Notes: generated by a model from the sequence alone, not told the origin. A stretch of DNA of 12,886 bases from CAZJWR01 sp964549765 (GCA_964549765.1 CAZJWR010000086.1:1-12886); one strand, 5' to 3'; shown: positions 1 through 7,504, counted from the first letter of the stretch. A program made the numbers and translations.

Positions 1-52
1 TAGATACCCAATTTTATCGTCGCAAGTGGAAAATGCTACTTCCGTGAGCAAT

Positions 53-117
53 CCGCCGGGTGGCCCATCATTTATGATGGGATAAATTTACCCACCGTAA
101 ACGGCGGGCTACCCGCC
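53..117. repeat. REP-like palindrome cluster, left end
   Basis: CCGCCGGGTGGCC (53-65) runs into a hairpin with arms CCCATCAT (64-71) and ATGATGGG (74-81) around a 2-base loop. A second hairpin follows: GGCGGG (103-108), loop CTA, CCCGCC (112-117). The leading GGGTGGCC is repeated before an unrelated hairpin at 871-894, so the flank rather than the stem is conserved. No gene is visible in 1-290. Confidence 0.6.
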
Positions 118-155
118 TTAATTAAGATACTAACGTCGATTAATTTGTCAATCAC

Positions 156-232
156 AAATTTTGTTGGTGCACGGGGACGTACACCAACCACGGAAAATTT
201 TGTTGGTGCACGGGGATGTACACCAACCACGG
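156..232. repeat. Two tandem copies of a 39-base hairpin-forming repeat
   Basis: Copy 1 is 156-193 and copy 2 is 195-232, giving a period of 39. They differ at one base (GACGTA versus GATGTA). Each copy contains inverted arms GTTGGTG and CACCAAC (163-169 with 182-188 in copy 1) around a 12-base loop CACGGGGAYGTA. Short open frames crossing the repeats are by-products of the periodicity and lack good start signals. It lies just beyond the terminator of the membrane-protein gene. Confidence 0.8.
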
Positions 233-237
233 AAACG

Positions 238-267
238 GAAAAATGTCGAAACCCACGGGGTTTCGAC
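238..267 (-). terminator. Rho-independent terminator of the 127-aa membrane-protein gene
   Basis: A perfect 10-base-pair stem, GTCGAAACCC (245-254) with GGGTTTCGAC (258-267) and a 3-base loop, is followed on the minus strand by ATTTTT. It sits 23 bases past the stop codon of the gene ending at 291, where an intrinsic terminator is expected. Confidence 0.75.
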
Positions 268-290
268 CTACGCGGCTATTTCTGCAATCT

Positions 291-674
291 CTACTTCGCT
301 TCTTTTTTCTTCACAATCACGAACGCGATCAGGGCCACCAAAAAGAATACCAGAAGCGCCCAGGCCATCCCGCCCAGAGTCTGAATGATGGTCCGGTAAA
401 TTTCCAGACCCCAGAATTCGGCGTTCAGAACCGGACGAACCACACCCGCGGTTTCGGGCTGAATAAACAGCTCCAGCTTCCGGATACTTACGCCCGATGA
501 TACCCCGACCACGAACAGGGCGAAAATTAAGAACTTTTTCCAGGCGATAGCGATATCTTCGCCGATGATGCGAAGAAATATCGTTTCGACCGTTTTGCGG
601 AAGAAAAAAATGACGGTCAACGACACAGCGACGGCAATTAAAAGCGTGACGATCAAGAGCAACAGGAATTCCAT
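291..674 (-). CDS. Small three-helix membrane protein, function unknown
   Basis: A 127-residue integral membrane protein that I do not recognise. Three hydrophobic segments are visible: about residues 2-25 (starting MEFLLLLIVTLLIAV), 46-64 (FLIFALFVVGVSSGV) and 99-123 (MAWALLVFFLVALIAFVIV). The protein ends in a basic KKKEAK tail, probably cytoplasmic by the positive-inside rule. The ATG at 672-674 is preferred over the GTG six bases upstream because GAGGAG (minus strand, 680-685) ends five bases before the ATG, whereas that GTG overlaps the ribosome binding site. The gene has its own promoter (798-826) and terminator (238-267), so it appears monocistronic. It ends in TAG. No catalytic motif is visible; a small structural or accessory membrane protein is the most that can be said. 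Coding status is likely; function is open. Confidence 0.8.
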   Translation of the reverse strand: MEFLLLLIVTLLIAVAVSLTVIFFFRKTVETIFLRIIGEDIAIAWKKFLIFALFVVGVSSGVSIRKLELFIQPETAGVVRPVLNAEFWGLEIYRTIIQTLGGMAWALLVFFLVALIAFVIVKKKEAK

Positions 675-702
675 GGTCACTCCTCATCTAATTTGTTCAT
701 TT

Positions 703-727
703 GGGTACCCCATCGCTTCACGATGGG
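703..727. repeat. REP-like hairpin after GGGTACCC
   Basis: GGGTACCC (703-710) leads into arms CCCATCG (709-715) and CGATGGG (721-727) with loop CTTCA. It has the same layout as the elements at 53-81 and 871-894, and lies in the 5' untranslated region of the 127-aa membrane-protein gene. Confidence 0.55.
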
Positions 728-797
728 AAGATTAATATAATCCGCGATTTCCCATATAAAGAATTCAAAAACATAATTTGTCCTTTTCAGCATTTGA

Positions 798-826
798 ATA
801 ATGCAGAAGTCTCTTTGAGGTGTCAA
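798..826 (-). promoter_or_regulatory. Sigma70-type promoter for the 127-aa membrane-protein gene
   Basis: On the minus strand, a consensus -35 TTGACA (821-826) is separated by exactly 17 bases from CATTAT (798-803), a good -10 match. Transcription would start near 791 and give a leader of about 115 bases before the ATG at 674. The leader contains the hairpin at 703-727. Confidence 0.7.
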
Positions 827-864
827 CAATTTACTCGTTTAACGGTGGGGTCTTCCGAGAAGAT

Positions 865-910
865 CCGGCGGGTGGCCGCGATCTCTGATCGCGGTCTGCC
901 AAAGGCAGAC
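865..910. repeat. REP-like double hairpin
   Basis: CCGGCGGGTGGCC (865-877) enters a perfect hairpin CCGCGATC (876-883) with GATCGCGG (887-894), immediately followed by GTCTGCC (894-900), AAA, GGCAGAC (904-910). A further palindrome, ACTGCAAT/ATTGCAGT (932-939 with 942-949), lies just beyond. Confidence 0.65.
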
Positions 911-1025
911 AAATATAATCATCCGATTATTACTGCAATCCATTGCAGTCTCTCCCACAATTTTAGTGAATCGCCGGGTGCCCCAGAGTTGCTGTATAAA
1001 TTATCGAACCGGAACTTCGGGACTT

Positions 1026-1052
1026 GTGGCCCGCCCCTTGGGGCGGGTTCCC
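1026..1052. repeat. REP-like hairpin, plus orientation, with GGGTTCC right flank
   Basis: GTGGCC runs into CCCGCCCC (1030-1037), loop TT, GGGGCGGG (1040-1047), then TTCCC. The right flank GGCGGGTTCC also ends the minus-strand element at 1457-1480. Confidence 0.65.
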
Positions 1053-1244
1053 GCTGGTCACGTTTGGTGAGTGTGACACGACACGCTCTCTGTGAAATTA
1101 TTCGTTTCACATAAATAACTTCCCATCATGCAAAGTCCTGCACCAGTCATCCCAAAATTGTAGCAGATCGATGCAGTTTGTCGCACGGGGCCAATAAATG
1201 GAGAGATGTAGGAGACGGGAGCGTTTATAGAAATGGCAAAAAAG

Positions 1245-1253
1245 TTATCCACA
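1245..1253 (+). promoter_or_regulatory. Perfect DnaA-box sequence
   Basis: TTATCCACA matches the classical high-affinity DnaA box exactly. It shares a 13-base core, AAAGTTATCCACA, with an inverted copy 139 bases away. The function is inferred; the sequence match is direct. Confidence 0.5.
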
Positions 1254-1391
1254 TTTGTAATTCGCACGACACCTGTAACTCAATGCAGCATGCGCATGTG
1301 ATTATTTGAAATGCAAAAATGACAAAACGAACCCATTTTGCCGCAAGCCTATGTTCCCCATAAAGTAACCGGAAATTTTCGATAATCGGGG

Positions 1392-1400
1392 TGTGGATAA
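1392..1400 (-). promoter_or_regulatory. Perfect DnaA-box sequence, inverted
   Basis: TGTGGATAA on the plus strand is TTATCCACA on the minus strand. It faces the box at 1245-1253. Both boxes are preceded by GCAAA, so the inverted similarity is longer than the box itself. Confidence 0.5.
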
Positions 1401-1456
1401 CTTTGCAAGGCACGGGCGGGCCACCGCAATTGATTTACTTGAAATCGAGACAGAAA

Positions 1457-1510
1457 GGAACCCGCCCAGGCGGGCCGCCCGCTGATTTGGGGCAGACGGG
1501 GGCATCTGCC
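1457..1510. repeat. REP-like palindromes, minus orientation
   Basis: Read on the minus strand, GGGCGGCC (1473-1480) enters the hairpin CCCGCC/GGCGGG (1461-1466 with 1469-1474) and ends in GGGTTCC. Next to it is GGCAGA (1491-1496) with TCTGCC (1505-1510), the same arm sequence as the hairpin at 894-910. It lies just past the stop codon of the dockerin gene ending at 1531. Confidence 0.6.
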
Positions 1511-1530
1511 GCCCACAAACGAAATTCATT

Positions 1531-2961
1531 TTACGGACAACAATCTCCAACCGGGGCAGGGCCGCCCTTGAAAATGTAATTGAGAAGGTAGACGGCATCT
1601 CCAATGTTGACGGCGTCATCTCCATTAGCATCTCCCGCACACAGCGGAACGGGAGCCGGGCCATCCTTGAAAATATAGTCAATGATAAATACGGCATCGC
1701 CTATATTTACATGCCCATCAGAGTCGGCATCGGCGCAGACGTAGCCGCATCCGAGGTCCAAGGCCCCGATCCGGATACCGCATTCGTTGTGCGACGCCGC
1801 TGCCGGCGATGCGGCATCTATGTGAAAATCACCACCCTCGGGATTGCAGAAGAGCGGATCGGCAGAAATGTTTCCGTTTTGTCCAGCTACATCGGCGATA
1901 CAGCCGATCCAATCACCACCCGGGTTGCCGAAAATATCACAGCAGGCCAAGTCGACAATATATGGCGGGTTTCCCAGGCAACTCACGGCATCATCGCCCT
2001 CGTTAAAGGCGATTAGGCAATTATTCATCGAGGACATAAACTCCATGAGATTGGAGATAGCCACGGCGCCACCATATCCATGGCCGTCTTCCCCTTCGGC
2101 GTACGCACCGTTATCGGCAAAGGTACAATTAGTCAGGATGGCGTCGCTATTGTAGATATATATTCCGCCGCCGAACGTCAAAGTCACCCAGAATTCGGAT
2201 TCTGTCCGATTCCCGATGAAAATACCGCCGATCACGATCATCGTCGACCAATAGGAAGAAATAGCTCCGCCCGAATAGGCCCAATTGCCCAGAAATATGC
2301 AGTCTGTCAAGGTTGCCGAGGAGAGCCAGCAATGGAACGCCCCTCCAGGGCTTTGCACATCCGCTCGGTTTTCCCGAAATATGCAACCGATTAATGTCGG
2401 TGATGAATATTTACAGTACAGGCCACCTCCGGATGAGGTGATATCATATCCATTTTCGCTGAACGTACAATTGATCAATTGCGGACTGGACGACAGGCAA
2501 TACATACCGGAACCCCATCCAGCTCGATTCCGGTGAAAGACGCAATTTATGAATGTCGGCGACGATGAGGAATCGCAATAGACGGCGCCCCCGATTGATC
2601 TTCCCTGCCCGTTATCAAAGCCGTAACCGTTCCGGATTGCGAATCCTTCGACAATGGTTGCGCCGTTTTCACCACTATGGAAAAGAAATCCCCGGTGGGG
2701 ATCGTCTGAGGTCCCCTCGCAATCAATTACGGCATAGTCCGGGCCGTTCTCCGATTTCAAGACGGCGGCTTTGCCACCAAAGTCGATATCGCGGCTGCCA
2801 TCACCCGTGTACACACCGTCCGCTACGAGCACAGTATCACCGTCGGCAGCCGCATCAATCCCTGCCTAGATGGTTGGCTGTTCCGCGGGAACGTTGATTG
2901 TCCCCGCACCCGATAATACCGCGAGGAACTGGGCAGATATGAGAATTACCGGTACTCGCAT
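1531..2961 (-). CDS. Secreted beta-helix protein with C-terminal dockerin, interrupted by an in-frame TAG
   Basis: Reading from ATG at 2959-2961 gives 476 codons with one internal TAG at codon 32 and a final TAA. Residues 1-20 (MRVPVILISAQFLAVLSGAG) form a short signal peptide. TINVPAEQPTI follows, then the TAG, then AGIDAAADGDTVLVADG, a typical entry strand of a right-handed parallel beta-helix. The middle has pectate-lyase/polymorphic-outer-membrane-type repeats of about 30 residues (SPTFINCVF, SPQLINCTF, SPTLIGCIF, AILTNCTF). The last ~65 residues form a type I dockerin with two calcium-loop repeats (DADSDGHVN and DANGDDAVN), ending GDCCP. If the TAG terminates, a GTG at 2830-2832 could restart without a signal peptide, but no ribosome binding site supports it. 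The gene begins 93 bases after the lipoprotein gene ends, with AAGG shortly before the ATG. Extracellular or surface carbohydrate binding or degradation is a family-level guess; no catalytic residues are identified. Confidence 0.82.
2866..2868 (-). other. In-frame amber codon at codon 32 of the beta-helix gene
   Basis: The minus-strand codon TAG stands between PTI and AGID. Related beta-helix proteins usually read TIQAGID at this place, so a single CAG-to-TAG change explains it. No other stop or frameshift occurs in the remaining 444 codons. Four neighbouring genes (stops at 291, 3055, 4327 and 8740) end in TAG, so TAG is a real stop codon here. Confidence 0.85.
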
Positions 2962-3054
2962 GACCTTATCCGGTAGATTTGAGATTAAAACCCTCCAGGA
3001 TTTTGTCTTATATAAATGGGCCAACGCATGGGGCGCCTGCCCTGCGGCTGACTG

Positions 3055-4113
3055 CTATTCAATAATGGCGCTCGCGTCGTTCGGCGAAATATATGGGCAT
3101 TGGGTACGCCAGAAGCCGTAATACGGGAGCGTATCGGCATCGGGGGGCAGATTGTAATCGCCGAAGACGCCCTTCAGCCAGCCTCGTCTGTCGCTGCCAT
3201 CGATATAATGAAATCCACCGTAGAAAAATCCGTGATCATCGCCGCACATGGGGCACAATCGGGGGTCGTCGTAGGCCCACACGCCCTTCAATTCGGCGAT
3301 AAACTGGTCGGTGATTATCCCCGATACACTTCCGGAGAACTCGCGCGATCCGTCATTGTTAGTCCAGAATTGGCCGCTCATGTACCCGACAGGCTGTCCG
3401 GTGTGATCGAGCCATCGCCCGTGGAAATACCCCTGGCTGCTGTTATTGGTTTCCTTGACCCAATTGCCGAGCATCGTGCCGCCGGGGCAGCTATTCTGCC
3501 AGATAACATGCGAATGAACCAGAACGCCTCGCGACTCATCCACCGGATAAAATGCAGAATGCCGGAACAGTTGATCGTATGTCAGGCGTAACGTGAATGG
3601 TCCGGTTTCGAGGAGAATCGACACGGGGACATTGCTGGGCGTGATCGGCGACAGATAGACGATGAAATTGACGCCGTCGATATCGTAGGTCGTGTATGAC
3701 ACCCATCGTACCTGATTGACGGAGATGGCCGGCAGGATATAGTCTTCGCCCGGTTCGAAGTCGATTTCGTAGCCGACCCGCACGTGGCCCTGGTCTTCGA
3801 CGCTCAAGCCGCCGGACCAATCGGTCGTGACGGAAGGCGACGACCCGCCGAATATGTCGCCCCAGATAAACGTAACGGAAAATACATCGTAGCCGGTCAG
3901 GTTCTCGCCGGGATTTAGAGCATCAAGAACGACGTTCGGCGATGGTTCGTCGTCCGGCCCGACATATTGGTCAAGTAGCTTTTGGGCCTCGGGCGGCATG
4001 GTTGATGAAGCGGTCGCGGGGCCGGCGGTACCATCGGGCGACGTGGATTGCCGTCCGCACCCGGCGAGCGCGATCAGAAATATCATGATTGTGCCGGCAA
4101 GCAAAATTTTCAT
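3055..4113 (-). CDS. Lipoprotein of unknown function
   Basis: A 352-residue lipoprotein. The start at 4111-4113 is chosen over an ATG 13 codons upstream because GGAGGG lies 6-7 bases before it and it opens directly into a lipoprotein signal peptide: MKILLAGTIMIFLIALAGC, with lipobox LAGC and lipid-modified Cys19. A Ser/Thr/Pro-rich linker follows. The mature part is rich in aromatic residues and glycine. A C-terminal half of short beta-type repeats (GYFHGRW, GYMSGQFW, EFSGSVSG, GFFYGGFHY, GWLKGVFGDY) is loosely like a toast-rack or MORN-like repeat sheet. There is one CPMCGDDHG motif with a CxxC pair. The residue after the lipid cysteine is Gly, not Asp, so outer-membrane sorting is likely in a Gram-negative cell. 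It has its own promoter at 4199-4227 and ends in TAG. I do not recognise the family. Confidence 0.85.
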   Translation of the reverse strand: MKILLAGTIMIFLIALAGCGRQSTSPDGTAGPATASSTMPPEAQKLLDQYVGPDDEPSPNVVLDALNPGENLTGYDVFSVTFIWGDIFGGSSPSVTTDWSGGLSVEDQGHVRVGYEIDFEPGEDYILPAISVNQVRWVSYTTYDIDGVNFIVYLSPITPSNVPVSILLETGPFTLRLTYDQLFRHSAFYPVDESRGVLVHSHVIWQNSCPGGTMLGNWVKETNNSSQGYFHGRWLDHTGQPVGYMSGQFWTNNDGSREFSGSVSGIITDQFIAELKGVWAYDDPRLCPMCGDDHGFFYGGFHYIDGSDRRGWLKGVFGDYNLPPDADTLPYYGFWRTQCPYISPNDASAIIE

Positions 4114-4130
4114 GATGTCCCTCCAATTCC

Positions 4131-4149
4131 AAATTATAAAATATAATTT
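4131..4149. repeat. AT-only inverted repeat in the lipoprotein leader
   Basis: AAATTATA (4131-4138), loop AAA, TATAATTT (4142-4149) form a perfect 8-pair AU hairpin in the predicted mRNA leader, a few bases upstream of the ribosome binding site. It is weak energetically; a chance product of AT-rich leader DNA is possible. Confidence 0.4.
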
Positions 4150-4198
4150 CACCGAAAAATGTGTGCTGTCATCGGACGGATGTTTAAGCTGACATTAT

Positions 4199-4227
4199 AA
4201 TATATCGCCGAATCACCGGGGCGTCAA
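4199..4227 (-). promoter_or_regulatory. Sigma70-type promoter for the lipoprotein gene
   Basis: Minus-strand TTGACG (4222-4227), 17-base spacer, TATATT (4199-4204). The predicted start is near 4192, giving a leader of about 80 bases before the ATG at 4113. Confidence 0.65.
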
Positions 4228-4263
4228 TCGTAAAAGCCCCCATCTGCGGTGTTAAATCTCAAT

Positions 4264-4303
4264 AAAAAACCCGCCCGTCCCAAAAGGGACGGGCAGGTTT
4301 TTT
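4264..4303 (-). terminator. Rho-independent terminator of the large dockerin gene
   Basis: GCCCGTCCC (4273-4281), loop AAAA, GGGACGGGC (4286-4294), flanked by AAAAAACC and GGTTTTTT, so it can work in both directions. On the minus strand it lies just past the TAG at 4327 and separates this gene from the lipoprotein promoter. Confidence 0.85.
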
Positions 4304-4326
4304 CAGGGGTTGGGTTGACTGTTAGA

Positions 4327-7198
4327 CTACTTCCGCAATGGCGGGCCGCAGATCGACAGCCAGGTCAGGCAGTCGCACGGCGGCGGGCCGCTCTTGAAGA
4401 TGTAGTTGATCAGGTAGACCGCGTCGGCGATGTTGACGGCGCAGTCGCAATTGGCGTCGCCGCTGCAGAGCGCGTACGGGATCGGAGCCGGACCGCTCTT
4501 GAAGATGTAATTGATAATGTACACGGCGTCACCGATATTGATCGCGCCGTCATTGTTGGCGTCGCCCGGTGTGCAATCGCACGGACCCGCTCCGCCATAG
4601 ATTTCAAAGGCGAGGTCTATCGATTCCGATCCGAGCGGACTACCCGGAGGATATCTCAGTTCCTGCCAGACATCCGGAGGAATTTCGGGTTCGATTCCGA
4701 GCGCCCAGACGGCGTCGTCGTTCCAGTGGTTAAGCGAGGTCTTCCAGCCGAGGAAGCCGGCTCCGGGCGATTCCGGATACGCCTGGACATCAAGCCAGTA
4801 GACCACCGGTTCCTGCTCGGTACCCCTCTGAACAAACCGGAGTTCTTCGGGGATCACAAAGATGTACTCCCAGCAGCTGAAATCACCGTCGGGTTCGTAG
4901 TAACCCTGGACCGGATCGTAATAGCCTTCGAGGATATCGAGCGCATATGGCCTGAACATGAAGCCGCCGATGTCGAAGGATTGCATCCAGAGGGTTCCGC
5001 CGGGGTGACTCCACGGCAGATCCACGCCGGCCGGTACATCGTCGTGAATGCTCAGGATGAACCGTACCTGGCCGGGATCACCGGGATATTGATCGTGGAG
5101 CCACGAACAATAGATGTGGATCTCGGTAATCGGGCCACTGTCGGTGCACAGGAAGTCATCGGCGGCGACAACGCATTCGCCGGAGAATCCGGGACAAGAG
5201 GCGTCGACATCCAGGCCGGTGATTTCAAGATCAGGTTCCTGGCGCCACTTGAGTCCCTGCCGAATCACGCAGGCATCGTCGGAGCCGTCACCGTCGAGAT
5301 CGCCCAGACACCTAGGGGCGCCGAACGGCGAAGGCGTGCCGCCGAGATCGTCGCAGCAGATGCGGCTGACGGTCTTGCAGGTGCCGTCGGGCATGCAGCA
5401 GGCAACCATGCCGGCGCATGTGGTGCCCGTACCCTGCGGAGTGCCGCCCTGATCGTCGCAGCAGAGCGGATCGAGCATCTGACAGGAGCCGTCGGGCATG
5501 CAGCACCCCTGGGGCTGCGTGCACGTGGAACCGGCGCCTTGAGGCGTGCCGCCGAGTTCATTGGTGCAGCAGAGCGGGTCGGCCATGATGCAACTGCCGT
5601 CAGGCAGACAGCAGGCTTCCGGAGCCGTGCACGGGACACCGGTACCCTGGTAGACACCGCCAAGGCCCTGTTCGCAGTAGGTCTGGGTGGTGTATATGCA
5701 GGCCGCATCATTATTGCCTCCGGTCGGATCATAGCAGCAGGCGCCGGAATCGGCCGGCTGCTCTTCACAGGCATCATCGGTTCCATTCTGGTTGTTGTCA
5801 CCCAGACATACAGCCGAGTATGGCGAAACCGTGCCGCCCTGATCGACGCAACAAAGCGGATCGAGCATGGCGCAGGAGCCGTCGGTGAAGCAGCAGGCTT
5901 GGACCTGCGTGCATGAGGAGCCGGCACCCTGCGGCGTGCCGCCGAGCTCATTGGTGCAGCACAGCGGGTCGGCCATTATGCAACTGCCGTCGGGCAGACA
6001 GCAAGCTTGGGGAGCAGTGCACTGAACACCGTCGCCTTCATATACGCCCATGAGAGTCTGCTCGCAATGGGTTTGGGTCGTATAGATGCAGGCCGCATCC
6101 TGATTCCCGCCGGTCGGATCATAGCAGCAGGCGCCGGAATCGACGGGCTGCTCCTCCTTACCCGTGATCACGAAGGACAGATCGAGCGACCCCTGGCAAA
6201 TGTGCTGGATGAAGCCGACGGGGATAACGAAGTTATACCCGCGCACATCGACGGAAACCCATTCCGGATTGTAATCCGGGATTTCGTACGGAAGCACATA
6301 GTGCCCCTCGGGACTCTGGGTAACGAAAAGCGACTTGCGCCCGATAAAATCGTCTTCGTTGACGCCCGGCAAGGGCGGCGAACTGTCCGCGGGCGGCTGT
6401 TCGAGCGACCAGATGTCGGTGGACCAGTTCACGGCGATTTCGAAATACGTCGGCCCCGCTACGAACGGCAGCAGGTCGAACTCGATTCTGCCGGTTTTGC
6501 GTCTTTCGGGGGCAAAGGGATGATCGTAGAACCAGATGTTCCACCATTCGTATTCCGGATAGAAAAACCACCCTTCACCAAAGGCCCCAGTACCGCCGCC
6601 CTCCAGAAGAACGCCCGACGGGTCAATCTGGATGTTGAAATCATTCGTCAGGGGCTGGGCCGGTTCCCAGAGGTCGATCCAGTCGAGTTCACCCCACAAG
6701 CCCCAGACGGCGTCGTCGTTCCAATGATCCTGGGTTGATTTCCATCCCCACAGGGTGGTCGTAGGATCGGCAACGATAACGGAGATTCCCAGCCAGTAAA
6801 TCGTCCCGGAATCCTGATAAAACCAGTCCTCGGGGTTGTCGAAACAGACATCGTACTGGAAGTAGGCCTGATGGTCGTCGTAGATGATTTCGCCCGTAGC
6901 CGGGTCGTACCATCCCTCCGAGGTCGGCGGATCTTTGGGGGTAGCCCCGAAATTGGTGACTTCCCGTTCCCAGAGGGTCGCTCCCGGCATGCTGTATCCT
7001 GTGGGGCTTTGACTGGCAGGGATGTCAGCGGAGATGCTCACGAAGAAGCTGATGATTTGTCCTACCACGCCGTGTTTCCACGAACCCCAGAAATGGATGT
7101 CCTTGACGGGTCCGGTCCAGGTGCATTGGAAATCGTCGGCCAGCGCCACCGGCTGGGTGGCGTTGACGTCCCATCCGGCCTCGTCGGGAAGCTGCGGG
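4327..7198 (-). CDS. Large secreted protein: duplicated beta-rich domains, Cys-rich tandem repeats and dockerin (5' end in gap)
   Basis: The readable part is about 956 residues; the start and signal peptide lie in or beyond the N run at 7199-7298. Domain order on the minus strand: a ~200-residue domain with ADDFQCTWTGPV, a GATLWERE strand and DHWNDDAVWG (7197 to about 6620); a second beta-rich region (about 6620-6160); cysteine-rich repeats (6153-5275); a second copy of the first domain, with ADDFLCTDSGPI and NHWNDDAVWA (5264 to about 4590); and a type I dockerin (about 4580-4327). The duplicated domain is one I associate with unnamed domain families of secreted planctomycete and Zixibacteria-like proteins. 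The first dockerin loop, DANNDGAIN, is standard; the second, DANCDCAVN, has Cys in place of two glycines. It would act outside the cell, anchored or cross-linked through the dockerin if a cohesin exists elsewhere. Promoter at 7400-7428, terminator at 4264-4303. Function unknown. Confidence 0.88.
5275..6153 (-). repeat. Internal tandem repeat block encoding CC-PDGSC cysteine modules
   Basis: Two large copies: A, 6153-5767 (129 residues), and B, 5766 to about 5275. Each starts with SGACCYDPTGGN.DAACIYTT and continues with modules of about 35 residues of the form ACC-PDGSC-(I/Q)M(A/L)DPLCC-(N/D)-GGTPQG. B holds one more module (VACCMPDGTCKTVSRICC) than A. Nucleotide identity between copies is high over the first part (for example around 6114-6153 versus 5727-5766), so a recent duplication is likely. 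The many cysteines imply disulphide-stabilised extracellular modules. Confidence 0.8.
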
Positions 7199-7298
7199 NN
7201 NNNNNNNNNNNNNNNNNNNNNNNNNNNNNNNNNNNNNNNNNNNNNNNNNNNNNNNNNNNNNNNNNNNNNNNNNNNNNNNNNNNNNNNNNNNNNNNNNN
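7199..7298. other. Scaffold gap of 100 N
   Basis: Exactly 100 undetermined bases, the usual placeholder for a gap of unknown length. It removes the 5' end of the large dockerin gene, and open frames crossing it are artefacts. The joining of the two flanks is not proven by sequence. Confidence 0.95.
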
Positions 7299-7399
7299 TC
7301 AACTATGTGTCCCAGCTGCGAATCGAAGTTGATGTGAGCCCGAGTAGAAATCGATTACCACGGGCCATAAATGGTATATCGGAAAGTACCGACACGATA

Positions 7400-7428
7400 A
7401 ATATACATCTCACTTTAATTTGTGTCAA
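7400..7428 (-). promoter_or_regulatory. Strong sigma70-type promoter for the large dockerin gene
   Basis: Minus-strand TTGACA (7423-7428), 17-base spacer, TATATT (7400-7405). The upstream AGTAC is also present before the -35 at 8415-8420. The distance to the start codon is unknown because of the gap. Confidence 0.7.
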
Positions 7429-7481
7429 GTACTTTTGTCTCAAACGTTTATAGCGGTATTACTCCATATCTTCAATAGCAA

Positions 7482-7504
7482 CCCGCCTGCCTGCGGCAGG
7501 CGGG
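7482..7504. repeat. Perfect GC-rich hairpin
   Basis: CCCGCCTGCC (7482-7491), loop TGC, GGCAGGCGGG (7495-7504): a 10-pair stem. No T-run follows on either strand, so it is not a standard terminator. The arms share CCCGCC/GGCGGG with the elements at 1030-1047 and 1461-1474. Confidence 0.65.

Larger units (their letters stand above)
675..1530. other. 856-base non-coding region rich in palindromes
   Basis: No convincing gene on either strand. Short open frames lack ribosome binding sites and protein-like composition. The stretch holds one minus-strand promoter, at least six perfect short hairpins and two inverted DnaA-box sequences, listed separately. Other small inverted repeats are TGTGAAA/TTTCACA (1091-1097 with 1105-1111) and the perfect 10-base palindrome CATGCGCATG (1289-1298). 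Confidence 0.7.

Noticed and set aside
156..232. CRISPR array
   Set aside because: Only two adjacent 39-base copies with no spacers between them, and no cas genes.
1058..1413. Small minus-strand genes in the intergenic region
   Set aside because: Overlapping short frames without ribosome binding sites, crossing palindromes and DnaA boxes.
1531..2961. Genetic code with TAG read as glutamine
   Set aside because: Genes ending at 291, 3055, 4327 and 8740 all use TAG as their natural terminator.
4249..5916. 555-residue plus-strand open frame
   Set aside because: It lies antisense to the dockerin gene, within GC-rich repeats; its Ala/Arg/Val-rich protein mirrors the codon pattern of the opposite strand, and the start lies in a terminator.
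1531..7198. Cellulosome gene cluster
   Set aside because: Two dockerins are present but no cohesin, scaffoldin or glycoside hydrolase domain; dockerins of this style are widespread in non-cellulolytic bacteria.
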